NCBI GenBank assembly: GCA_937951215.1
Contig: CALFCE010000287.1
Coordinates: 1-34,709, forward strand
DNA: 34,709 nucleotides
Direction: 5' to 3'
DNA from: an uncultured Granulosicoccaceae bacterium
GTDB taxonomy: Bacteria > Pseudomonadota > Gammaproteobacteria > Granulosicoccales > Granulosicoccaceae
Positions 26,017 through 33,551 of the stretch are shown piece by piece. Within the stretch, counting starts at the first letter, position 1. Each line of letters starts with the position of its first letter. Made by a program: the position numbers and the translations under genes. The notes under the pieces are model-generated. The model was not told the DNA's origin. It was given only the letters and a program-made list of their open reading frames with translations, and ran no database searches.

Positions 26017-26274
26017 ATGGGTAACTCGATTAAAAGACAAAGAACAGACAACTACGATTCTATTTACGACGACTATTTTTCTGAAGAGGATATACCCGAT
26101 TTAGAACTGGACGAACTCTTGAATGGTAATCAGCGAACAAAAAAGTCACGTAAGAAGAAAGGCGGGAACGTTTTGAACAACAAACGAAACAACCGCACAA
26201 GTTCAATGAAATTGCCTCACGGATGGGAGGATTTTGACTATGGACACGCTGAAGATTACAGATACGACGATTGA
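26017..26274 (+). CDS. Small highly charged protein of unknown function
   Basis: The product has 85 residues from ATG 26017 (GAGAAAGAG upstream; a GTG at 26002 is the longer option). It is acidic at both ends (YDSIYDDYFSEEDIPDLELD and EDFDYGHAEDYRYDD) with a lysine/arginine-rich middle (KKSRKKKGG, NNKRNNRTS). It has no signal peptide or membrane segment and is likely disordered. A good terminator follows at once, which supports a real transcribed gene. I do not recognise the family. Confidence 0.65.
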   Translation: MGNSIKRQRTDNYDSIYDDYFSEEDIPDLELDELLNGNQRTKKSRKKKGGNVLNNKRNNRTSSMKLPHGWEDFDYGHAEDYRYDD

Positions 26275-26290
26275 CTCCATATAGGGCGAC

Positions 26291-26333
26291 AGGCAACTTA
26301 CTCACCGCTGCGTGGGTAAGTTGCCTTTACACA
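26291..26333 (+). terminator. Hairpin terminator after the small charged protein
   Basis: AGGCAACTTAC and GTAAGTTGCCT form a perfect 11-bp stem (26291-26301 and 26316-26326) with a 14-base loop that can extend the stem (CTCAC/GTGGG). A short TTAC follows, so the T-run is weak on the plus strand. On the minus strand the tail is also weak. Confidence 0.6.
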
Positions 26334-26479
26334 TTGCGGTAGGCGGCAATAGTCAACCAAATATTATTTTGATTTACTTTCTCGCATCATCCGCTGTGGG
26401 CTCTTGCAACCTCGCAAGCTAACAACCCGGTTCGCATACACTTAATCGGGCCAGGACATACTAGATTCTCCCGATAAAT

Positions 26480-27721
26480 CTATCGAGCAGGTTCTCCATC
26501 ATCTGGTGTAATAACAACTGTCTCGGTGGTAGTACGCAAAGGTGTTGCGATCACGAAAGAAGTCTTCTCCTCTTCAACAACACTGGCTCGCCGCGTCATG
26601 CGCCAGGCGGTGAAAATGATCAGACAGGTGTGCGGTACAATAGTGGTTAAAAACAATCCCGACGGCCCCAGAGTAGACATCGCTCCACCGGCAAAAATTG
26701 GGCCCACCATACTCCCTATACCAAACAAAAGAAGCAACCCGCCACTGGTACGTACGAAGTCATTTGGAGGAGCGTGGTCATTGGCATGCGCAACCGCCAC
26801 TGGATACAGAGCAAAAATAGCCGCACCGAACAGAGAAATTGCCGGTATCGCAGATTGCATCGTTTGAGGCTGATGAAGAATAAATACAAGATCACCGGCG
26901 ACTGCAACGAGCGCGACACCTATCAGAACCAGTCGACGATCACTCCGGTCTGAAACGAAACCGACCGGGAGCTGGGCAAGAGCCCCTGCCAGTATCGGCA
27001 AACTCATAAACAGGGATACCGATGCGAGGGTGAAACCGGAATTTTTAGCATAAACGGCACCGAGCGTGCCGAAGGCACTATTTGATACGCCGATAAGAAA
27101 TACTGCCACGACGGACACTGGTGAGTTTAGCCAAAGCGCACGAATATCAAGCCTGGCTCTCACTAGGGGTTGCGGCTGGCTTGAAGTTGAAATAGCGGTG
27201 GGGACAAGCGCCAAACAGTAAAAAACTGCTGCAATGACAAAAAAATGATAGCTGTTGGTATCTCCCAGATTGAGTGACAACTGACCAATAGTGCTCGCAG
27301 CAAGATTTACCATCGTGTAAACGCCAAACACCATGCCTCGAGTGTTGGCCTCGCTGCGCTCATTCAGCCAGCTTTCAACAATCATGGCCGCACCAGCGAA
27401 AGCAAAACCCGCGAACGCGCGAAACAGTATCCACGAGACCGGAGTCATGATGAGTAATGACATGAGGACAGACAATGCCGCCAGAGCTGCCATCGCGCCA
27501 AAAGAACGCACGTGACCAACCCGCGACACCAGAACAGGAACCCATATACACCCAAGAACGTAACCCAAAGCCCAGCCGGTACCCAGCAGACCCAGAGACA
27601 GCGCAGAATATCCTTCAGCAGCACCCCTGACAGGCAGAATAAGCCCGTTCACTCCACCTGCTAACAGCAGGAAGGCCGACCCTGCCAAAAGAGCCCCGAT
27701 GGGCATGAGATGCCTGGTCAT
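26480..27721 (-). CDS. MFS transporter, YcaD/UMF2-like
   Basis: This 413-residue protein has 12 predicted membrane helices and the MFS layout. The conserved loop 2-3 is VPVLVSRVGHVRSFG and the second-half equivalent is GFVSDRSDRRLVLIG. The stretch FRAFAGFAFAGAAMIVESWL with LNERSEANTRG fits the YcaD-like (UMF2) group. The C-terminal 40 residues are hydrophilic and Thr/Val/Glu-rich. Substrate cannot be predicted. The ATG at 27721 is used; another ATG at 27706 has a slightly better upstream AGG. Confidence 0.88.
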   Translation of the reverse strand: MTRHLMPIGALLAGSAFLLLAGGVNGLILPVRGAAEGYSALSLGLLGTGWALGYVLGCIWVPVLVSRVGHVRSFGAMAALAALSVLMSLLIMTPVSWILFRAFAGFAFAGAAMIVESWLNERSEANTRGMVFGVYTMVNLAASTIGQLSLNLGDTNSYHFFVIAAVFYCLALVPTAISTSSQPQPLVRARLDIRALWLNSPVSVVAVFLIGVSNSAFGTLGAVYAKNSGFTLASVSLFMSLPILAGALAQLPVGFVSDRSDRRLVLIGVALVAVAGDLVFILHQPQTMQSAIPAISLFGAAIFALYPVAVAHANDHAPPNDFVRTSGGLLLLFGIGSMVGPIFAGGAMSTLGPSGLFLTTIVPHTCLIIFTAWRMTRRASVVEEEKTSFVIATPLRTTTETVVITPDDGEPAR

Positions 27722-27947
27722 GATATGTACTTAGTTGGTCGATTGGACGCGATTTTCGCATTCATCAAAGAATTGGGACAAGCCTTAAGTTGCGCAAACT
27801 CTTCAAACACATCCATTAATCAAGTAACACAACCTCAATCAAAGGCTATTGCTCGAAAAATTAACGGATACCCCAAAATGGATGAACAGAAGTTTAGTCT
27901 TTACAATCAGTCACCACGGTTCGCCCCCAACACACCCCGCCATTTGC

Positions 27948-28403
27948 TTAAGCGCTAGCGCAGCTGTCGCAGAGGCAATTGAACTCCAGCTGCTCGCTGA
28001 CCAGATGAAAACACGCTGCCGTCACCTGGCGCTTGAGAGAATTCATGGTTGAGCGACTGATACTGAACTCCTTGACGCTCTGACAATCCGTGCAAATCAG
28101 AAACTGTGGTACCTTATGCTCATGATCACAGGTGATATGCCTGCAGGCTACGTAACGCTTGGCCAAGTTGAGTTTGTGCACCAGCTGCTGCTGCTCCAGA
28201 AACTCCAGGATGCGATAAACCGACATGGCGGCAAACTTCTCGTCATAGGTTTCATTGCAGTAGTCAACCAGCTCATAGGCTGACAGCGCACGATCTGATT
28301 GCAGCAAACCACTTAACACTTGTTTTCGTTTCTCCGTCAGCCGACTTCCATTAGCACGGCATTGCTCGTCAGCAGCTTTTAACACGTGTTGCAGATTGGC
28401 CAT
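27948..28403 (-). CDS. zur: Zur-like Fur-family zinc-responsive regulator
   Basis: This 151-residue Fur-family protein starts at ATG 28403, with AAGG eight bases upstream (the frame extends three codons to a GTG). An N-terminal winged helix (about 20-85: RLTEKRKQVLSGLLQSD, MSVYRILEFLEQQQLVHKL) is followed by a metal-binding dimer domain. The structural zinc site has CTDC (FLICTDCQSVKEF) and CLCDSC near the C-terminus, and HITCDHEHK supplies His/Cys ligands of the regulatory site. FLIC..C...KE and the C-terminal C..C arrangement favour Zur over Fur or PerR. No zinc-uptake genes are nearby. Confidence 0.85.
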   Translation of the reverse strand: MANLQHVLKAADEQCRANGSRLTEKRKQVLSGLLQSDRALSAYELVDYCNETYDEKFAAMSVYRILEFLEQQQLVHKLNLAKRYVACRHITCDHEHKVPQFLICTDCQSVKEFSISRSTMNSLKRQVTAACFHLVSEQLEFNCLCDSCASA

Positions 28404-28432
28404 TGCCATCACCTTAAAAAAACAGCTTCATA

Positions 28433-28454
28433 ATGATATGTTGTATCATATCAT
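28433..28454 (-). promoter_or_regulatory. Perfect dyad upstream of zur (candidate Zur operator)
   Basis: ATGATATG-TTGTAT-CATATCAT is a perfect 8+8 inverted repeat with a 6-base spacer, 30 bases before the zur ATG. AT-rich dyads of about 20 bases are the usual Zur targets, so autorepression is likely. The consensus here differs from the enteric one (GTTATA core), so this is inference. Confidence 0.5.
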
Positions 28455-28513
28455 ATCAGTTCAGTACTCCCCGCTAACGGGGGCGTATTCCCTCAATACC
28501 CGATGAAAACCGA

Positions 28514-28555
28514 GGTGATTTTTGCATTAACTCATCTGCAACCTCCCCTTCAGCC
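28514..28555 (+). mobile_element. Solo end of an IS6-like element
   Basis: This 42-base stretch matches 34077-34118 with four mismatches and the same orientation. At 34077 the sequence leads into a broken IS6-family transposase, so this copy is a left-over IS end. No transposase follows here; 10 bases later comes the stop of the copper-cluster cupredoxin gene. It marks one border of the copper cluster. Confidence 0.65.
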
Positions 28556-28565
28556 TAGTACGTTG

Positions 28566-29078
28566 CTATAAAACTTTTATGATGCCTTTCATTCCCGCTT
28601 CAAAGTGACCGGGTTGCAAACACGCGAAATCCACATTTCCGCTCTCTGTGAATTTCCAGATCAACTCTCCGCTTTCTGAAGCATCAAGCTGCAACATATT
28701 GGGTTCTTCGTGCTCCATGCCAGGAAACTTTTGCATCATCTTGGCATGCTCCATCAGGTATTCAGATTTCCCAATAACCATCTCATGTTTAAGCACGCCA
28801 TCGTTAGCCAATTCAAACCGTATTGTTTCGCCTGCTTTTACATCGATGTTACCCGGCATAAAGCTCATATCGTCACTCATGGTTACGGTAACTGTTCTGT
28901 CAACCTCATGTGCAAGGCCTGGCTTACCGACAAGATCCTCTGAGTGATGTCCATCGCCTGAATCATGTTGATGATCATCATGGGTCATATGCCCGTTGCA
29001 AGACACAAGTAAACTTGCAAGAATCAAAGTTACGGAGGGTCGGAAAGGGTATTTTGGTATAGATCTATATTTACTCAT
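28566..29078 (-). CDS. Cupredoxin-domain lipoprotein, Met/His-rich
   Basis: The product has 170 residues from ATG 29078 (upstream ATG 29093 or TTG 29123 possible; none has a clear ribosome site). Lipobox LLVSC sets the acylated Cys at 27. A His-rich linker follows (GHMTHDDHQHDSGDGHH). The cupredoxin domain (about 65-170) has type 1 copper ligands: His in LKHEMVIG, and Cys, His and Met in CLQPGHFEAGM. Between them is an insert rich in Met, His and Glu (EHAKMMQKFPGMEHEEP) that could bind more copper. It is a periplasm-facing copper-binding or electron-transfer protein. It is the last gene of the copper operon. Confidence 0.85.
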   Translation of the reverse strand: MSKYRSIPKYPFRPSVTLILASLLVSCNGHMTHDDHQHDSGDGHHSEDLVGKPGLAHEVDRTVTVTMSDDMSFMPGNIDVKAGETIRFELANDGVLKHEMVIGKSEYLMEHAKMMQKFPGMEHEEPNMLQLDASESGELIWKFTESGNVDFACLQPGHFEAGMKGIIKVL

Positions 29079-29125
29079 GATGCTTGTTCTCATATTGATT
29101 GTATTAAGCCACTGATCTGTCAAAA

Positions 29126-29620
29126 TCAGTTAACGACAACCGAACCTTTCATACCGGCATCAAAATGCCCCGGCAACAAACATCCAAACTCGAAAGATCC
29201 ACTTTCGGAAAACTGCCACAGGATTTCCATAGTCTTGCCAGGATCAACGTGGGCCATATAGGGCTCTTCATGTTCCATATTGGGAAATTTCAGCATCATC
29301 TCGGCGTGTTCTTTGAGCAAATCAGCCGTACCAAGAACGAACTCATGCTGGAGTTGCCCGCTATTGGTTACAAGAAACTTGATCGTTTCACCCGCAGAGA
29401 CCTCAATAGTACTTGGCGTAAAACGCATGCTGTCAGCCATATCCACTTCTATGGTTCTATCTGCCTTAAGCGCTGGGTCATAGGATCCAAATTCTGTACT
29501 TACCGCATCGTACTCGAGAGTTTCCGAATCCTTATCGTGTTTCTTTTCTCCATGCGCGTGAGCGTTTGTAGCCATTGATACGACGAATAAGAACGCAATA
29601 GCTTTCTGAATGGTATTCAT
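29126..29620 (-). CDS. Periplasmic cupredoxin-domain protein, paralogue of the next gene
   Basis: The product has 164 residues from ATG 29620, chosen because GAGGAA lies eight bases upstream (an ATG five codons earlier overlaps that site). A signal peptide ends at NAHA. The mature part starts His-rich (HGEKKHDKD). The domain mirrors that of the downstream gene: ligands in LQHEFVLG and CLLPGHFDAGM, and an insert EHAEMMLKFPNMEHEEP. The two arose by tandem duplication; this one is soluble while the other is a lipoprotein. It is probably a periplasmic copper carrier. Confidence 0.87.
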   Translation of the reverse strand: MNTIQKAIAFLFVVSMATNAHAHGEKKHDKDSETLEYDAVSTEFGSYDPALKADRTIEVDMADSMRFTPSTIEVSAGETIKFLVTNSGQLQHEFVLGTADLLKEHAEMMLKFPNMEHEEPYMAHVDPGKTMEILWQFSESGSFEFGCLLPGHFDAGMKGSVVVN

Positions 29621-29643
29621 TGGAAATTTCCTCATCTAAAGTG

Positions 29644-29952
29644 TTATTCAGCTTTCTCTATGCTGACGATCATCATTTTTCCGTCTTTCTCTATGACAGT
29701 GAATGCCACTTTGTCTCCTTTTTTGTACTGACTGATGTCCGTACCTTCTTCAGTCCGGAAAACCATCGTCATTCCCGGCATGTCGAGGTTCGGGATGGGG
29801 TCGTGCTTGATGGTTATTTTCCCTGAATCCGGCTTTACACGTTTTACCTCTCCAGTCACTTGTGGCAGTTCACTGTCAGACAGCACAGGGAACGAAAACA
29901 GTAGCGATACAATGAGAAAAAGCTTAGAAATAGATTTTTTTGCAAAAGACAT
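29644..29952 (-). CDS. CusF-like periplasmic copper-binding protein
   Basis: This 102-residue protein has a signal peptide (about 1-25, ending PVLSDS) and a CusF/CusB-C type small beta barrel: TGEVKRVKPDSGKITIKHDPIPNL, then the copper-binding core DMPGMTMVFR with the Met residues and the upstream His that bind Cu(I) in CusF, and GDKVAFTVIEKDGKMMI. CusF normally hands Cu(I) to the CusCBA pump, but no CusA or CusB gene is here; the likely partners are the TolC protein and the oxidase of this operon. It lies 38 bases after the oxidase gene. Confidence 0.9.
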   Translation of the reverse strand: MSFAKKSISKLFLIVSLLFSFPVLSDSELPQVTGEVKRVKPDSGKITIKHDPIPNLDMPGMTMVFRTEEGTDISQYKKGDKVAFTVIEKDGKMMIVSIEKAE

Positions 29953-29990
29953 TGATTAACTCCAGTTATGTAGTGGTGATTGTATGGAGG

Positions 29991-31547
29991 CTACAGAGCC
30001 TCCAGAAGATTAGTGCTGATGTAACCGACAATTCCCCGGGAATTCACTTGTGTCCATTTTCCTGATCGGTTTAACACACTAACGGCTTCACCTTTCGGTA
30101 TAGCGTGAATAATGTCGGCACCTACGGAGGGGCCTGAACGAATATTGCTCCAATAACTTCTGGCTTTCATTCTGGTCTTACCGACAGCACCTGTCGGTGT
30201 TTTATCTGCAAGAGGCATTGATTTTCCATTCGATCCTGAAGATCTGCTGACAATGGGTACATCATGGCCTTCATACTCGAACGAAACGGTTCTTTCCGGA
30301 TGGTCGTACCACCCAGGATCGGAGTAGTCACCCGGCTTTTGATCTTTACGGACTTTCACAATCGACAACATGCCACCCATTTCAATGGAGCCGAAGGGCC
30401 CATCACCTGTCATCATCGGGGCAGTATTGTCAGGCAAGGGCATTTCCATCTCGGTCATGTCTGCCATCCCTCGTTCACTCATAACCATGTAATCGGGTAT
30501 AAGATCGGTTATTTGTTTAGCGACCTTGCTGTGATCTACACCAATCAGCGTGGGAACATTGTGTCCCATGGCATTCATTGTGTGATGACTTTTGTGGCAA
30601 TGAAATGCCCAGTCGCCCTCCTCATCTGCCAGAAATTCAATCTGTCGCATTTGCCCTACGGCGATATCAGTTGTGACTTCAGGCCAACGTGAACCAGGTT
30701 TAGTCGGACCTCCATCGGTGCCGGTCACTTCAAATTCATGGCCGTGAAGATGTATCGGATGATTGGTCATTGTAAGATTGCCAATCCGAACGCGAACGCG
30801 ATCATTGTGTCTGACGTTCAATGTGTCAATGCCAGGAAAAATACGGCTGTTCCACGCCCACAAATTAAAATCGAGCATGGTCATGATTTTGGGAGTGGCG
30901 CTACCCGGATCGATGTCAAAACCGGCAAGCAAAATACAATAATCACGATCGACTCTGGCAATCTCGTCATATTTTCGGGGATGGGTCACCCATGAACCCA
31001 TCATGCCCATCGCCATCTGGGTCATCTCGTCACCATGAGGGTGATACATAAACGTTCCAGGTCGCCTGGCAGTAAATTCATACACGTATGTTTTACCGGA
31101 AGGGATAGCAGGTTGATTTAATCCTGATACCCCGTCCATCCCGTTCGGCAGGCGCTGTCCATGCCAATGAATACTGGTGTGCTCCGGCAAACGATTGGTG
31201 ACAAATATACGTACTTTGTCGCCTTCAACTACCTCGATAGTCGGCCCCGGTGATTGGCCGTTGTATCCCCACAAGTGTGCAGTGAAGTCCTCAGCCATCT
31301 CCCGAACCACTGGCTCGGCCACAAGATGGAATTCCTTTACGCCATTATTCATGCGCCATGGCAAAGTCCACCCGTTGAGCGTAACCACAGGATCGTATGG
31401 CCGTCCGTTGGGTGGTACCAGCGGCGGCATAGTATCAACTGAATCCTGGTGAACAAGCTCCGGTAAATGAGCTAAAGAATTTTTTGATACGGCGGTAGCT
31501 GCACCGGCAATACCGGCCAGGGCTAAAAATTCTCTACGCGATTTCAT
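29991..31547 (-). CDS. Multicopper oxidase with C-terminal SH3-like domain
   Basis: The product has 518 residues from ATG 31547, preceded by GGGGAAAG; the ORF extends 18 codons further, overlapping the TolC gene, without need. A twin-arginine signal (SRREFLALAGIAG) directs export. Copper motifs are complete: IHWHG, MYHPHGDE, HPIHLHGHEFEVTG and HCHKSHHTMNAMGH, where the Cys, two His and Met form the type 1 site. A His/Met-rich stretch (MVMSERGMADMTEMEMPL) follows. The last 59 residues (about 460-518: NIRSGPSVGADIIHAIPKG, VGYISTNLL) are a bacterial SH3 domain, unusual for this enzyme class. It probably oxidises Cu(I) in the periplasm. Confidence 0.9.
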   Translation of the reverse strand: MKSRREFLALAGIAGAATAVSKNSLAHLPELVHQDSVDTMPPLVPPNGRPYDPVVTLNGWTLPWRMNNGVKEFHLVAEPVVREMAEDFTAHLWGYNGQSPGPTIEVVEGDKVRIFVTNRLPEHTSIHWHGQRLPNGMDGVSGLNQPAIPSGKTYVYEFTARRPGTFMYHPHGDEMTQMAMGMMGSWVTHPRKYDEIARVDRDYCILLAGFDIDPGSATPKIMTMLDFNLWAWNSRIFPGIDTLNVRHNDRVRVRIGNLTMTNHPIHLHGHEFEVTGTDGGPTKPGSRWPEVTTDIAVGQMRQIEFLADEEGDWAFHCHKSHHTMNAMGHNVPTLIGVDHSKVAKQITDLIPDYMVMSERGMADMTEMEMPLPDNTAPMMTGDGPFGSIEMGGMLSIVKVRKDQKPGDYSDPGWYDHPERTVSFEYEGHDVPIVSRSSGSNGKSMPLADKTPTGAVGKTRMKARSYWSNIRSGPSVGADIIHAIPKGEAVSVLNRSGKWTQVNSRGIVGYISTNLLEAL

Positions 31548-31575
31548 ATCTTTCCCCGAAACGATAAATTGATCA

Positions 31576-32982
31576 TTAGTGACCTGCTCCGCCTTCATCA
31601 CCGCCGGAAGCAGCCATCATGACCTCGGTGCTTGCGGGCCGTCCCACCAGCGATGCTCGAAGCGCCGCATCAGCGAGCCAGAACTGACCGCTAGCTTCAA
31701 TCGACGATTGGACTGTCTGAATCTGTGCCCTGGAATCTGCCAGTAGCTCAAATACACCGATCAGCATACCGTTGTATTGCAATACACTTTCTTCCGAGAT
31801 GAGCTGTTGTAGCGGTACCACTTCGTCACGATAATGCTTCGCGATTTCGTAATTGGAACGATAGGCGGAATACGCTTCCCGCAAGTGTGATATCGCGGAG
31901 CGGACGACATTCTCGAACGTATTGGATGCCATAAGCGATTTGGCATTTAGACGGTTGCGAACCTGCCCAATGCTTCTGAACAGGGGTAGCTCAATACCCA
32001 ACTCATAGCCACGAGCCGACTCACGCTCGTCGTCGCTCCACACAGTCTCACTGATTGCAGCTATCTCAATATCAGTTATATCACCAAGCAGTTTCAAGCC
32101 TTGGTGCATTGTTGCCAGCCTGAGGCCTGCCTTTGCCATGTTCACATCCAGACGACTGGACATTGCTGCTCCTGTCGCATCAGGAGCAGCAATGGGTTCT
32201 CCGGGTAAATCAGGCAGTCGAGAAGGTAACTGGAGTTTTGCGGTTTGATCATTATTCAAACCCAATAACCTGATCAACGCTTCACGACTCGCCAAAGCCC
32301 GATGTCGGGCAGCGGTCAGATTGGTTGCGGCATCCGCGTAATACACCTGTTGTCTGGAGCGAGATAAAGCACTGAAGTTTCCGATGGCCTGCATATTGGC
32401 AGCGAGATCCGCGCTAGCTTCTGCACTGGAAAAAACCTGCTCCGCATAGATTGCAAGTTGCTGGGAAACAATAGCGTCAACCCAGGCTTGCCGAACTTGT
32501 GTGACGAGATCAACGGTGTCTGCTGCGAGCGCGACCTGATTGGCCTCAAGCTGTATGGATGCGCCACGTGCCAGCATGGGAAGTCGTAACAGGTCCAATA
32601 ACCCGATAGAGAGTATTCGTGAAATCTCCAGCTCGTGATCAGCACTGACGCGTTCAAAATGGAAAACCGGATTCGGAATACTGCCACTCAATGCAGCACT
32701 TGACGACTCACTCCAGTGATTCGCCAGCATAACTTGAACAGCCGGGCTATTTATCATTGCCAGTTCAACTGCCGCTGTCTGATCCAGCGGCTTACTGAGT
32801 ATCAGCTCAGCCCGCGCATTCGCTAGTTCACGTTGCTTCTGCGTACGCTGCAACTGCAAATTACCGGCGGTGAAGTCTTCCAGATCGTCATTAGCCGTAG
32901 ACAGGGAATCCTGCAGGTTGAAACTCACACAACCAGAAAGCATAAAACCTGTCAGGGCAATTAACCAAAACCGGATAATCAC
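31576..32982 (-). CDS. TolC-family outer-membrane efflux lipoprotein (CusC-like)
   Basis: This 468-residue protein has a lipoprotein signal with lipobox LSGC (Cys 18) and two repeats of TolC-type helical/beta structure (about 70-260 and 280-450), with LAMINSPAVQVMLANHW and LGIELPLFRSIGQVRNRL as conserved anchor regions. The closest pattern is CusC-type outer-membrane channels of metal efflux systems. The C-terminus is rich in Gly and acidic residues (GGDEGGAGH). Its start overlaps the end of the 127-residue unknown gene by four bases; the oxidase begins 28 bases after its stop. No inner-membrane pump or adaptor is encoded beside it. Confidence 0.88.
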   Translation of the reverse strand: MIIRFWLIALTGFMLSGCVSFNLQDSLSTANDDLEDFTAGNLQLQRTQKQRELANARAELILSKPLDQTAAVELAMINSPAVQVMLANHWSESSSAALSGSIPNPVFHFERVSADHELEISRILSIGLLDLLRLPMLARGASIQLEANQVALAADTVDLVTQVRQAWVDAIVSQQLAIYAEQVFSSAEASADLAANMQAIGNFSALSRSRQQVYYADAATNLTAARHRALASREALIRLLGLNNDQTAKLQLPSRLPDLPGEPIAAPDATGAAMSSRLDVNMAKAGLRLATMHQGLKLLGDITDIEIAAISETVWSDDERESARGYELGIELPLFRSIGQVRNRLNAKSLMASNTFENVVRSAISHLREAYSAYRSNYEIAKHYRDEVVPLQQLISEESVLQYNGMLIGVFELLADSRAQIQTVQSSIEASGQFWLADAALRASLVGRPASTEVMMAASGGDEGGAGH

Positions 32983-33362
32983 TCATTATCTCCCGATTGG
33001 ACCGTTGAATCAGGTGTTGCCGCATTCTGGACAAGTTCAAGATAGGCACGCCATCCACCAATCTCACCAACCCTGTCGTTGGCTTCACGCCAGCCGATAT
33101 CCGGCACATGATCGAACGGCACATATTGATTGAATATTGATGAATAACCAATCGGGACAGGCGGGGAAGCAGCGCCTGTTGATTCTTGCTTTTCGGATTC
33201 TGCAACTATGGCACGGTATTCGGCTATATCTTGTTCAGACCACCCCGCCTTTTCTAATTCCTGATCGGTCAAACCCCCAGTCTGTGGGGTTTGAGCAAAT
33301 GTACTGGTTGCCAATAAAAGTAATAATGTCCCCGTAAGAACCGGGGCGGTGTAACGGAACAT
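32979..33362 (-). CDS. Periplasmic protein of unknown function in the copper operon
   Basis: The 127-residue protein has a signal peptide (about 1-23, ending TFA) and a GGAG seven bases before the ATG. A central part rich in E and Q (LTDQELEKAGWSEQDIAEYR) is followed by a compact motif, VPFDHVPDIGWREANDRVGEIGGWRAYLE (residues about 80-109, read as PDIGWREANDRVGEIGGW and RAYLE). I believe this W-R-x-A-N-x-x-V-x-x-I-G-G-W pattern recurs in proteins next to TolC genes of copper clusters, but I cannot check it. It lacks clear metal-binding motifs. It is the first gene of the unit coupled to tolC. Confidence 0.7.
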   Translation of the reverse strand: MFRYTAPVLTGTLLLLLATSTFAQTPQTGGLTDQELEKAGWSEQDIAEYRAIVAESEKQESTGAASPPVPIGYSSIFNQYVPFDHVPDIGWREANDRVGEIGGWRAYLELVQNAATPDSTVQSGDNE

Positions 33363-33551
33363 AAATTATCTCCACGCGGGGGAAACCTTGCAAATCTGAC
33401 TCACTATCGATACCAAACAGGAGCGCCCAAAGGTGTTGCTCTTTGCTGATGAATAGCGTCAAGTTTTTCTGCACACCAATCGGCACTGTTGCCAAACCTG
33501 ATCTGGTAGCGCAATGCTCAACCAGGCACTGATGAACTATCGAAAAAGAAT

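Noticed and set aside
28469-28482. CCCCG/CGGGG hairpin upstream of zur
   Set aside because: A five-pair stem with no T-run; too short to call a terminator or regulator.
33235-33495. Minus-strand 86-codon frame upstream of the unknown copper-operon gene
   Set aside because: It starts with TTG without a ribosome site and overlaps the supported signal-peptide gene in another frame.
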